Below, one piece after another: positions 16,844-26,363 of a DNA stretch of 64,000 bases. Position 1 is the first letter of the stretch; the number at the start of each line of letters is the position of its first letter. Origin of the DNA: Paraburkholderia silviterrae. GTDB lineage: Bacteria > Pseudomonadota > Gammaproteobacteria > Burkholderiales > Burkholderiaceae. The position numbers and the translations under genes were made by a program. The notes beneath the pieces were generated by a model. That model did no database searches. It worked only from the letters and a program-made list of their open reading frames with translations, and was not told the origin of the DNA. Where the stretch lies: positions 62,599 to 126,598 of the forward strand of contig NZ_SMRP01000006.1 of the NCBI RefSeq assembly GCF_004353915.1, in the 5' to 3' direction.

Positions 16844-17020
16844 ATGAATGCTCGAAAAGCCCTTCGTCGTGCAGCTGCCAAGTCCCTCGATGGGCATTGC
16901 CGCTCCGTCGTGCACGTCGGACATTCTGTAGTTATCCTTATTCTCGGAGATCTCGCCATGTGCCCTCGGGCACGGATATACGCGGCTTTCGCAGGCGGCA
17001 AGCTCATTGAGCCGCGTTAA
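16844..17020 (+). CDS. small hypothetical protein (58 aa)
   Basis: An ATG at 16844, preceded by GGAGTGAGAG, opens a 58-codon frame. It begins MNARKALRRAAAKSLDGHC, has a hydrophobic middle SVVILILGDLAM and ends GGKLIEPR. The basic N-terminus and single hydrophobic segment resemble small phage or island proteins, but I do not recognise a family. The good ribosome-binding site is the main support. Its stop is 70 bases from the end of the opposing SDR relic. Confidence 0.4.
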   Translation: MNARKALRRAAAKSLDGHCRSVVHVGHSVVILILGDLAMCPRARIYAAFAGGKLIEPR

Positions 17021-17091
17021 GCGCCGCGATACCTAACGGAGCTCACGCCGCCGCGCGAGTTGGATGCCCACGCATGCCGAACGCCATTTGA

Positions 17092-17670
17092 TCAGCGCAT
17101 GCCGCAATCGATATCGATCGTCATGGCATTCAGATGCGCGTTTTCAACGATATGCCGCACGAGGCCCGCGAACTCCTGAGGTTTGCCCATACGGCGTGGA
17201 AACAGCATCTTCTCGAGCAGGCCGTCCGAGACCTTCTGCGGCATGCCGGCAGACATGCCCGACTCGAACAGCCCCGGCGCGACCGACACCACGCGAATGC
17301 CGTGCTCGGCCAGGTCGCGCGCGATCGGCAGCGTCATGCCGATCACGCCCGCCTTGCTCGCGCTGTATGCCGCCTGCCCCATTTGCCCCTGGCGCGCCGC
17401 GCCGGAAGACGTATTGATGATGACGCCGCGCTCTCCGGTCTCGTCGGGCTCGTTGGCCGTCATCGCGAGCGCTGAGTGGCGGATCATGTTGAACGTGCCC
17501 GTGAGGTTCACGCCCAGCACCCGATTCCAGAGTTCGGTCGGAAACAGTAGTCCTTTGGAAATCGTTTTGCTGGGTCCGAGTATGCCCGCACAGTTGACCG
17601 CGACATGCACGCCGCCGTGCGTCGTCACCACCCGGTCCACGCCGGCCTTCACGCTCGCTTCGTTCGCAAC
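17092..17670 (-). pseudogene. SDR dehydrogenase relic (3-hydroxyacyl-CoA dehydrogenase type), N-terminus lost
   Basis: The last ~190 residues of a short-chain dehydrogenase are present: HVAVNCAGIL (the NAG motif), NLTGTFNMIRHSALAM, IINTSSGAARQGQMGQ, the catalytic AAYSASKAG (YxxxK) and the typical tail HLNAMTIDIDCGMR. This resembles type II 3-hydroxyacyl-CoA dehydrogenases. The NAD-binding GxxxGxG strand is missing; it is replaced in frame by the adenylation domain of the adjoining ligase, so a deletion fused the two genes at about 17670. The fused product would bind no cofactor and is almost surely inactive. Confidence 0.8.
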
Positions 17671-18800
17671 GTCTTCGGCAATCCTGCATTCGACGCCAGG
17701 CATCGCCTGGCCCGAATAGCCGAGCCTCACGAGACCTGGGCGGCTGTAGTGCGAATAGGAGAAGTTCTCCGTCATGCCATACACGTCCAGCAGTTCGAGC
17801 CCGAGCGAGCGATACCAGTTCGTGATTTCCTCCGGCAGCGGCGCGGAGCCCGTGAAGGCAATCCGCGTCGCGTCGAGCCTGAGCATCGTCAGAATTTTCT
17901 GCTTGAGCGCACCGGCCTCGGGGCGGACGTATGCAGCAAGGCCTGCTGGTCTTCCGGCAGTTTCGCGCAGACGCTCTGATAGAACTTCGTCCACAGCCTC
18001 GGCATGGAGATGAAGACCGTCGGGCGCGCGCGCTGCAGGTCCTGGGCGAACGTGGCGAGGCTATCGTTGAAGAACACCCGGAAACCGTGGCGCAGCGAAT
18101 TCGCCTCGACGAACGAACGCTCGGCCGTGTGGGCCAGCGGCAGGTACGACAGCACGCGGTCTTCGGGCGTGAATCCGCAGAAGATACCCGACTGCGTGGC
18201 GTAGGCGAAGATCGTGCCGAAGCTGTGCATGACGCCCTTGGGCTGGCCGGTGCTGCCCGAGGTGTAGATGATGGTGGCCAGATCGTTGGGGGACGGCAGA
18301 TACACGTCCTGAAGGGGCGCAACATCGGCGACGATGTCGCTCCATGGCAACGCCCGCAAAACCGGCGGCGACATCGGCAGGCCAACCAGCCGGGCATGCG
18401 GCGGCAGCACCTTGCTGATCTCGCTCCAGCCGTCGGTCTTGCCATCGAGCTTGCCGACGAAGACCACGCGCACGTCGCAGTGCTCAAAAACATACTTCGC
18501 GGTGTCGGCGCTGATGGTCGGATAAATCGGCACAGAAACGTGTCCGGCGAGCCAGATCGCCAGGTCCGCGGTGATCCAGTGCGCGCCGTTCTTTCCGACG
18601 ATAGAGATCGCGCTGCGCGGCGGCAGCTGCAATGACCGCAGCCACGCAGCCATGCGCCGGGCCTCGTCCCCGACTTCCTTCCAGGTATGGTTCACGACGC
18701 GGCCGTCCGGCGTCGGCTCGGGCAGATAGACTGCATCGGGTTGCGTACGCTCCCAGTGCAGGAAGCGATGAATCAGGGTTCCGGAATCGGTGCCGCTCAT
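17671..18800 (-). pseudogene. long-chain-type acyl-CoA ligase (AMP-binding), frameshifted and 3'-truncated
   Basis: Starting at the ATG at 18800 (GGAGA ribosome-binding site), an adenylate-forming ligase is readable: P-loop TIIYTSGSTGQPKGVMHSFG, then DRVLSYLPLAHTAERSF, then KLPEDQQALL. Here the frame breaks; one C is apparently missing after 17934 on the plus strand. Homology resumes in the next frame as AAYVRPEAGALKQKI, continues through LDVYGMTENFSYS and stops at MPGVECRIAED, where the SDR relic joins. The C-terminal domain with the catalytic Lys is gone. In the intact ancestor a ligase followed by an SDR would fit fatty or aromatic acid activation and beta-oxidation. Confidence 0.85.
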
Positions 18801-19180
18801 CAATGTCTCCACTTTTTTTGCCGGTGCTGCCGTGTGCAGGCCGTACGAGCCCTCGAACCTTTGCGACCGCGATACGCCGCCAGGCGTGGCGCAGGTTGAT
18901 CGCCTCGCGTAGCAGCCCAGTGCCGCTTGCGGCGTGCCGCATTTGAATGCAAGGTAGTCAACGATACGCCGATGCGGGGCTGCGTTCTCCCACCCGTTTA
19001 TAGGGGGTGACTTCGGGGCGCGTCGAGCGCCAGGATAACCCGTCAAGTCGATGTGCCGCGCTCCACGATCGATTGCAATCGCCTCATCCTGCTTGTCGAT
19101 GCGCGTGACCACCGCGCGCCGAAACTAGGGTTCGGGCATATCCATCATTTCGTCGGCTTCCATGTATCCCCGGAAATGAA

Positions 19181-19205
19181 AAAGCCGCCTTCAGAAGGCG
19201 GCTCT
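19181..19205 (-). terminator. intrinsic terminator, leftward
   Basis: AGCCGCCTT and AAGGCGGCT form a perfect stem around a short loop. On the minus strand the stem is followed by TTTTT, so it terminates leftward transcription. No intact leftward gene lies just to its right; it may be left over from a deleted gene or may shield the relic from the acyltransferase side. Confidence 0.6.
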
Positions 19206-19327
19206 TGAACGTAATCTAAGGCGTTTCTTGCCCAGGCGGTCCGATGGACAGCCTCGCAAATCGAGAGGCGAACGGACGGTCAATCGGCAAGCGTATAATT
19301 CCAGCCGCCCCTCAGACCGCAACCAGT

Positions 19328-20473
19328 ATGAGAATCCATCCTGCATCCAGGCCGACTGGCCGCACAGAATCACTCGACGTTATCCGCGGCATTGCTGCCA
19401 TGGTCGTGATGCTGTCTCATTGCAGCATCGGCGTATCGACCGCGATGCCCGCTGCCTGGGCAGCGTTGGCATGGACGCCGCTCAGATTCTTCTGGGCTGG
19501 CCACCAGTCTGTGATCATGTTCTTCGTGCTGAGCGGATTTGCGCTTACCCACATGATCGAAAGCATGAAGCCGTATGGCTACTGGAAATATTTGGGCGCC
19601 AGAGTTGCTCGCCTTTACCCGCCTTATATCCTTTCCGTCCTTTTCGCCCTGGCAGTATTCGGCACGATCTCTGCCTTTGGCATCCATTGGGAGCGGGGAT
19701 GGATGACGGTCAGCAAGCCGTATCTGACGTTGCCGCTTGCACTCGGCCACCTGATGATGGTCGGTGTGTTCCAAATGGGAGATATCACTCCAGTCATCTG
19801 GTCGCTGGTCTACGAGATGAGGATATCGATCCTTTTCCCATTGGTGCTCTGGGCTGTTTCGCGGTACAACTTTAAAGCCGTTTTTGCCTTTGTAGGACTG
19901 TCCCTGCTCTATTGGCTTCGCTATCGAGGCTTGACATGGAATTGGCCCGCCACAGCAACATCGAATCTGCTTGAGACGTTCCATTACACGACGTTCTTCG
20001 CGATCGGGTCATGGATTGCACTCAATCAGACGTCCATACGAGCAAAGTTCGCCGCGTTAAGCAAAGTTGCCACTGGCGTGATGTGGTTGCTCGGACTGAC
20101 GCTCTTCACCTATTCCTTTAATGGATCTTTTCATCTCGGGCAGCGAGCGCTTGCCGATGTTTTCATTGGAATAGGCTCCGCGATCGTGATTGCTCTCTCA
20201 CTTGATCTCGCCCATGGAGCTTTATTCAATATCGGCAAATGGTTCGGCAAGATCTCCTATAGTCTGTATCTGACCCACACACCCATCCTGCATGCCTGCC
20301 TTATTCTCTTGTTCCCTCGAATCGGTGGCATTGCAACTCCTCTGATCACGATTGTGTTGGCGGTCGGTTTCGCGGCACTCTTCAATCGCTATATCGAGCA
20401 GCCATCCATTCGTCTCGCTAGAGCAATTGCAAGGCGAAATAGGGCTGCGCATCCGGCGAACTATCCGGCCTGA
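19328..20473 (+). CDS. acyltransferase 3 family membrane O-acyltransferase
   Basis: A 381-aa membrane acyltransferase from the ATG at 19328. It opens with RTESLDVIRGIAAMVVMLSH (family signature and active-site His), then SVIMFFVLSGFALTHMIESM. WSLVYEMRISILFPLVL carries the conserved E of the second signature; ISYSLYLTHTPILHACLIL and YIEQPSIRLAR close it. It should O-acylate a polysaccharide or lipid carrier. An in-frame ATG at 19244 would add 28 polar residues unlike the family. It shares the island with the other acyltransferase at 12409 but is clearly divergent from it. Confidence 0.85.
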   Translation: MRIHPASRPTGRTESLDVIRGIAAMVVMLSHCSIGVSTAMPAAWAALAWTPLRFFWAGHQSVIMFFVLSGFALTHMIESMKPYGYWKYLGARVARLYPPYILSVLFALAVFGTISAFGIHWERGWMTVSKPYLTLPLALGHLMMVGVFQMGDITPVIWSLVYEMRISILFPLVLWAVSRYNFKAVFAFVGLSLLYWLRYRGLTWNWPATATSNLLETFHYTTFFAIGSWIALNQTSIRAKFAALSKVATGVMWLLGLTLFTYSFNGSFHLGQRALADVFIGIGSAIVIALSLDLAHGALFNIGKWFGKISYSLYLTHTPILHACLILLFPRIGGIATPLITIVLAVGFAALFNRYIEQPSIRLARAIARRNRAAHPANYPA

Positions 20474-20480
20474 ACGGAAA

Positions 20481-20906
20481 TCACTGGCTGCGTGGCCAGG
20501 AGGGACTCACCGTTGTCAGGTCGACTTTCGATAGCGCGAGCTTGTATGCCGCCCACGCTTTGAAGGTCTGCCTGTCCGCAGTATCGAGAAGGCCTGCGGC
20601 GTAGGTATCAGTCATGCCGAACGTTGCATTGTTCGCCACCTGCATCAGGCTGTCGCGCATTGCGGTGTTGGTGGCCGCAACCTGCTCAGCTGACGGTGTC
20701 GGAGGAACTGGCGCGGCAAAGGACTTACCGCCGTCGGTCGTCACCCATCCCTGTTGCGGTTGCGGGTTGATGCTGGTCACATCGATCAGATTCGCGGCAA
20801 ATGCAGCCGTGAAACGCTGCGCTACTGGAATCTCGTCGCGTTTCTTGAAATTTCCGCACGGATTGAAGCCGAAAATAGATCTTTTCGTCGGATCGCCAAA
20901 ACTGCG
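20481..20906 (-). pseudogene. phage tail fibre assembly-like protein, start unclear
   Basis: Protein-like sequence runs in one frame from just after the tail-fibre stop to 20481: RDEIPVAQRFTAAFAANLID, then NPQPQQGWVTTDGGKSF, then TADRQTFKAWAAYKLALSKV and a final SPSWPRSQ. The W-x2-Y-x2-AL and terminal WP pattern is that of tail fibre assembly chaperones. A GTG at 20780 could start a 99-aa protein, but homology-like sequence continues upstream of it without a good start, so the 5' end appears lost. It lies where an assembly gene should, directly after the fibre gene. Confidence 0.55.
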
Positions 20907-22673
20907 TCAATTGCCCCACACCGAATAGGCATAAGTATGCCCCGCCGTCGCGGTGCCGATCGTGATTCCAGTCTTGCTGATCGTGTACGGCGGAGTACTG
21001 CCGCCAGCCGTGTCCACAACGACGCCGCGGGCCTGCGTTGGGAATCCGGAACCGGGGAATGTCAACGTGCAGGCCGCGCCACTCGTGCCTACCGTGACGG
21101 CCCCCGACTGCAGTGTCGAACCCGCCGCGACTGTCTGACTCGTTCCGCAACTTGATGCCTGCGGCGCGTAGTTGAAGCCCGATGGCGTAGGCAGGATCGT
21201 CATCATCGAATGCGGGTCGTTAGGCGCGGTCGAATAGACCGAGCTATCGCTCTGGTACGCCTGCCAGACATAATCCCCACGCGAACAACATACGAGCCAA
21301 CGGCCGATGTCTCGCGATCGAAGATGTAGAAGTTGCTGATACCGGTCAGGCCGTTCCCCGACGTCACCTGAGAGCCATCGTTCAGGCCGTGCAGATTCAA
21401 AACCCCAATATCGAACATCGTCTCGTTATAGAGGCTCGATACATTGGCAGTTTGGTTGGTTGAGTCCCACAGCCGCGCGACGTACCATCCACTTGTCTTG
21501 ATCGGCGTGTAGTAGACGCTCAATGCTCCAATGCGATCGCTAGAATTTCGCCAATCGATGAGGCCGGCGAAATTGCTGCGCAGCGTGATCTGCTCGATAT
21601 GGACCGCGCCGATATTCGCCCCCGCCACACCGCAGAAGCGAATAGCGTTCGCGACTGTTGCCCATTCGACGTTGAGCTGGTTGATTGAAATTTCGGAGAT
21701 GTCGGTATTCGATACCGTGCCCGAACTTGAGCACTGCCCGAACTCGGCACCAGCATCAGCACTGGATGTGAAGAGATTCGATCCGTTATTGTTATTGATG
21801 TAGATGTTTTCGAAAACCGAACCAGTCTGAAGTGGACCGGCAATATCCACACCGCGGTAAGAGTACCCCTGAATCTCAAGGTTCATGACCTGGGCCGAAA
21901 ACATGCTCGTATTCCCAGAGGTGACTGGGTCGTAAAGCCCGGTTCCAGTATAGGTGATTGCAACATTCTCGAGTGCGATAGCACCCATACGGCAACCAGG
22001 CTGCGCCATATGTGTTCACGGCAGCCTGAATTACAGACGTCACATCTTGAGTCAGCGTGCACGCCTGCACATCCGAAATCTGCGCCGCCGTCATCGAGTT
22101 GAAGACGTTGTCATAGCTGGTCGAGTTGCCCCACACCGGATCCGCACCCGCCCCCTGCGACTGAAAGAATTGACCCGACGTGCCGGCCCCCGGTGACGAC
22201 GAAACAGCGCTCGTGCCATCTCCGATTAGAGGAGCATGTGCAGTTTGAGTAGACGCACCCACGCCGCCTGGTGGCACCGACAGCGAAGTGGTGAGGCCGG
22301 TCAGGGAAGTGATGTTGCTATTGGCTCCCGACATTGCCACGGTACCGCAGTTGAAGCCGCTCCCGGCCGTCCATTGCGGGGCGCTCGAGGACGAACTGCA
22401 GCTCGGCATCGTGAACGCAGCTGGCGATGCAGAGGATGACGTCGCATTCGCGAGCACAGTATTGGCAGCTTGCGCGGCAAGGTCCGCCGTCGTCACGAGA
22501 CCAGTCGCGGTCAAGCCGCCAGTAACCGTCAGGCCCGGCACCGTCAGCGAGCCGGTAAGTGTTCCACCGGCGAGCCGCACATAAAGTGCAAACTGGTTAT
22601 TCAGTTGCGCGGCCGTCAACACCAGCCCGGGCGTGAACTGGGCGAAAGCCGGAAATGCAGCGAGCGAGTGCAA
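20907..22673 (-). pseudogene. phage tail fibre / beta-helix protein, multiply broken
   Basis: Three frames carry parts of one protein. The first (from 22673) has FTPGLVLTAAQLNNQFALYV and the repeated LTVPGLTVTGGLTATG, ending at AAVNTYGAAWLPYG. Homology then jumps, with a frame change near 21975, into the beta-helix part (ALENVAITYTGTGLYDP through IGALSVYYTPIKTSGWYVAR). A second break near 21275-21279 leads into DYVWQAYQSD and the C-terminal PYTISKTGITIGTATAGH plus TYAYSVWGN. Much of the early helix appears deleted. Such proteins bind or cut host polysaccharide. The 5' end abuts the integrase relic. Confidence 0.75.
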
Positions 22674-23357
22674 AAAAGATCACACGCAGGAGTGATTGCA
22701 GCTGCGCGCGATCCGCAAATCGCCAACCTTTGGCAGTTCATGTTCTGGACGGGCATGAGAACGAGTGAGGTCATCGCGCTCGATTGGGGCGACGTTGACT
22801 GGCAGCGCGAAACGATACGCGTGCGCAAAGCGATGACGCGAGCCGCGAAAGGCGTCGCGGAAGACACGAAGACGGTTGCAGGGACCCGCGATGTGAAGCT
22901 GCTCGCACCAGCCATGGCCGCGCTGCTCGCGCAAAAAGCGCATACGTTCCTCGAAGGCAACGCGATTTTCCATAGTCCTGGGTGGCGCGGCCGCGGCGCC
23001 GGCCACTGGAAAGACGACCATCAGATCTGGGATGCGTGGAAATCGACGCTCAAGAAAGCGAAGGTGCGCTACCGCAATCCGTATCAGACGAGACACACAT
23101 ACGCGTCGATGATGCTATCGGCGGGCGAACGGGAGATATGGGTTGCGAAGCAGATGGGGCACTCGGACACGACGTCGATCATGCGTAACTACGGTCGCTG
23201 GATTCCGAGCTCGGACCCGAATGCTGGAGGGAAGGCCGTGGCTTTGTTTGCCTCAAAAATGCTGGCAATTCGACTCGTAAACTGGCAAAAAAAAGCTAAA
23301 TTTTTACCATCGTCGATTGGGATTGGCTTTGATTTTAAAGCCTTTTTTGGTGCATAG
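22671..23357 (+). pseudogene. tyrosine recombinase / phage integrase lacking its N-terminus
   Basis: The catalytic domain of a phage-type integrase is intact: WQFMFWTGMRTSEVIALDWG (first Arg), PYQTRHTYASMMLSAGE (second Arg box), WVAKQMGHSDTTSIMRNYGR (conserved GH and the nucleophile Tyr). The arm-binding and core-binding N-terminal domains are absent: the frame upstream of about 22685 is antisense tail-fibre sequence. A GTG at 22692 with nearby GCAGGAG could start a truncated protein, but it should not be recombination-competent. No tRNA or attachment repeat was recognised beside it. Confidence 0.8.
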
Positions 23358-23584
23358 CGGGACTCGAAAAAATTCCGCTATCACCCGTCTGTGGCCAGTT
23401 CATTGCTTTTCGTTTGACCGTATACCACCAAAAATACCACCATATCGCGGTTCCACCGTTTCTTCAGGTAGGCGCGAGAGCGCCAACTCCTTCACCGTAG
23501 AGCGTGCTTTTCGCACTGACGCTCTGGCTCGCGATACCCTACGCCACGATATGCCCCAACAGGACCTACTGCAAATGACTCGCG
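23358..23584. other. region after the integrase
   Basis: About 230 bases with no gene I can support. It holds a TACCACCAAAAATACCACCA tandem-like stretch near 23424-23445, the kind of DNA found at integrase-proximal island ends, but I could not find the matching copy that would mark an attachment site. Confidence 0.3.
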
Positions 23585-23875
23585 TTAAACGGCCACAGCT
23601 CTCAAGGGAGATTTATCAGGAAGTTCGGACAACGGCACGTCGGCCATTCTTCGAAGCGGCATAGCGAGCGTGCGATCCACGAGCTCCTCATCGGACATGG
23701 GATCAAGACATTCGACTATCAACCGCATGGCTTTCACCGGGCCGGGACAGCCAGCACAAAAGGTGAGAAGTACATCATCATTTCCCTTTCCCAAGATTCC
23801 ATAAGCACTACACCTGTCATGCTCCTTGTCGAATAGGAGCCTGAAGGTCACTCCGCCAACGCAGACCCATCCCAT
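23585..23875 (-). CDS. hypothetical protein (96 aa)
   Basis: A short leftward gene beginning MGWVCVGGVTFRLLFDKEHD, with two cysteines in LLTFCAGCPGPVKAM (CxxC) and a polar C-terminal half rich in acidic and leucine residues. No family recognised. The CxxC might bind a metal, but only one such pair plus isolated Cys residues is present. It is 21 bases downstream of the regulator relic on the same strand and may share its transcript. Coding is moderately supported by composition. Confidence 0.45.
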   Translation of the reverse strand: MGWVCVGGVTFRLLFDKEHDRCSAYGILGKGNDDVLLTFCAGCPGPVKAMRLIVECLDPMSDEELVDRTLAMPLRRMADVPLSELPDKSPLRAVAV

Positions 23876-23896
23876 GAAGGCCTGCCGGCATCCGCC

Positions 23897-25547
23897 TCAA
23901 CGCCTGCGTCGCGATGCACGGGCCAAGGCACCCTGCAGCTTCCCAAGGCCCTTACGGATGTCCCCGCCGTCATCGAACACCAACGGTCCGAGGTGATCGC
24001 TCAGGATTCTGGTCACGTGCTGATAACCGGAGATGGCGGGTGCCGGGAACGCAGCGATCTGCCGATCCCTTGCGAGTTGGTCGATGATGGCGATGACGTG
24101 ATTGCGTTGCCGCACATAGGTGTCCTCGGCCACGGAGTAGCGAGCGCTGCCGGCAGCGCCGTGCAGCACGAAGTATTTCATCAACTCAGGCGAAATCAGT
24201 TTCTCGATGGCGCGCCATGCCCAGCGTGCGGCCGCTTCGCTACTGCTTGATGGTATCGCGAGCAGAACGCCCCCTAGCGGCGATAGCGGTGACGTGCCAG
24301 GCTCGCGGGTCGGGTGCAGTTGCAGCCCTATCCGGCCGCCCTTTTTGCAGAAGCGCATGACTGTCGAGCATGCCGTAGCGATTGGACCAGTGGTGGCCCA
24401 TGGCAGCTTTGCCCGCACCGAAAAGCTGCGCGTTGCGTGCCCAGTTCACGTCGCACCACTGTGCCGGTGCATATGCACGCAGTGCACGCAGGTACTCGAT
24501 GACTGGCGTGCCGGCGTCCGCATCGACCTGCAGCATGCCGTCATCGACACCCACCCCGCGTTGCGCGCCTAGCATTTGCAGGAACGATTCGGCCAGTGGC
24601 AGACCCGGCGCCGAACTCCAGCTGATGCCAGTTCGCCCTATACGCGGCCGGTGCAAGCGGGCAGCGCATCGAATCACCTCGTCGAGGCTGCGCGGAGGCG
24701 TCAGCCCTTCCGCGTCGAACAGGTCCTGCCGATACCAGAGAAACTCCACCGTCGGCTGCAGCGGCATGCCATAGCACTGCCCGCCCACCCAGCCGGCCCG
24801 CCACACGGCATCGTAGAAGTCGTCGCCGCAGCAGGCGCTTTCGGCGAGCAATGCCCGCAGATCGAGCAGACGGCCGTTGGCGCTCACATCCGCCACCCAT
24901 AGCAGCGGTATCGCCACCAGCAACGGCGCTGCTGCCTGGATCGTCGATCGCTCCGCGAGCACCCGGCCAAGCGCGGCAGGATAGCCATTCTGGGCAAAGG
25001 TCAGCACACGCACACGATGGCCCATGAACCGGTCGATATCGGCGCGATGGCGCTTGAGAATGTCGAACACCGGATCCTCGTAGGCAACGAGGGTGAGTAC
25101 GACGGTATCGTCGAAGCCCTCCTCGGCTGGAAGTGGCCACGGTATGCCCTTGTCGCGGTCCAGGTTGGCGCAAGCAAAGCGATCCAGTCCACAAGGATCC
25201 CGGCTACCTGCCATCAGTTTGACGGTTTGTTCGGTGATGCGATCGAGGCTGTCGACCAACGCGGCCGATGGAACCACCACGGTCCGCTTCCCCGATGCCG
25301 ACACCGCACGCAAGGCAAGCCAGCCCTGAGCCTTCAGGGCGAACACGACGCGCCGCGCACTGGTACGCGGCATCCCGGAGCTATCCGCCAATGCGGTGAC
25401 GGTCACGGACTGACCCTGCTGATGCTGCCGCAACAGCGCGGCCAGTATCGGCCAGATGTCCAGTGCCCGATCTGCGAATTCGTCGCGCAGGATGTCAGAC
25501 ACGCGATCAATCACGGCAAGGGTCGCGAGCCTGTCGTCCGCACGCAT
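23897..25547 (-). pseudogene. winged-HTH / solute-binding-domain fusion regulator, frameshifted
   Basis: From the ATG at 25547 (ribosome-binding site GGGAGGTG) the protein has no signal peptide. It starts with a winged HTH (about residues 30-85: VTVTALADSSGMPRTSARRV, ALKAQGWLALR). It continues with a family-1 extracellular solute-binding domain (VRVLTFAQNGYPAAL, QCYGMPLQPTVEFLWYRQDL, GTPVIEYLRALRAYAPAQW). One extra base in the A5G3 run at 24339-24346 breaks the frame after HALLQKG. The remainder (GRIGLQLHPTREPGTSPLSP to the stop at 23897) is intact in the next frame. The design suggests a cytoplasmic regulator sensing a sugar through a periplasmic-protein fold. It is divergent from a truncated sugar-binding-protein gene, a likely former target. 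Confidence 0.75.
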
Positions 25548-25710
25548 GGCACCTCCCTGTTCCACGTGACCCATTCAACTATAGGAGAAGGAGAAAAACT
25601 CAAGTAACCAGATTGGACACTATGTTTCGCTGCGCATTGGCCAACTCGACCTAGCATGTCAGCAGAGTCGACGAAGTGATGGTCGAAATGCGGCTTCTCA
25701 GGAGACACCG

Positions 25711-25895
25711 ATGAAAGCAGTGACATCCCTCATCATCCCGCTGACGATGGTCGTGTGCAGTGCAAGTGCCCTGGCCGGCACACGCTTTGCGGTGGTATCC
25801 CATGCCCCGGACAACGATCCATTCTGGAACGTCGTGAAAAACGGCATTGCCGACGCGCAGAAGGACTTCGGCGTCACGGTCGACTACCGCAGCCC
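25711..25895 (+). pseudogene. 5' fragment of an RbsB-like sugar-binding protein
   Basis: An ATG with a GGAGAC ribosome-binding site opens a Sec signal peptide (VTSLIIPLTMVVCSASALAG), then the start of a periplasmic-binding-protein type I domain: TRFAVVSHAPDNDPFWNVVK followed by NGIADAQKDFGVTVDYRSP. Homology stops there, about 60 residues into a ~320-residue family. The rest was deleted, and the frame runs into unrelated DNA. Together with the divergent regulator, this marks the stump of a sugar ABC operon. Confidence 0.75.
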
Positions 25896-26034
25896 CCGTT
25901 ACTTGTTTCCCAATCGAAATCAACGGATATCTATCGGACAGGTGATGACCGCTTTCTATGCCATCAGTTCAGCTTCGATTCGATCCCGTCCTCCGAGCCG
26001 GCTAAAGCTTTGTGATCGGTGCCGAGGAAGCCAT

Positions 26035-26190
26035 GCGGCGACTGAACTCAACATTGCCGCCCTCAGTGAGAAGACGGACATCGTTGCGGTCGGCGAGTTG
26101 CTTGGCCCCGTAATATGCTGCGACGATGCAGACATCATGTTCGTTCTACCGAATCATGGTCTTGTCGCGATGCGGCAACCAGGGAACGGC
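26035..26190 (+). pseudogene. probable class II aldolase/adducin relic
   Basis: In the same frame that follows the truncated sugar-binding gene, the residues ALSEKTDIVAVGELLGPV and DDADIMFVLPNHGLVA resemble the C-terminal region of class II aldolases, where a D-IVF-x-NHG-V motif is typical. Only about 45 residues are present and they end at a GCGGCAACCAGG motif. I infer the 3' part of an aldolase gene joined by deletion to the transporter stump. The identification rests on one motif. No gene is seen in 26191-26363. Confidence 0.4.
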
Positions 26191-26363
26191 ACCTCGCTTC
26201 GAGCTCTCCGCCCGCGACCGCAGACGTTCTGTCGTCGCGGGTCAAACCACCACATCTACTTGTAGCACGCCAGGCGAGCGCCCGAACTACTTTGCTCTTT
26301 CCGTTTGATACTGTTCGTATCCGCGTTTCCTCCGAAATGCGACACCGCATCTCAGGCAAGTGT

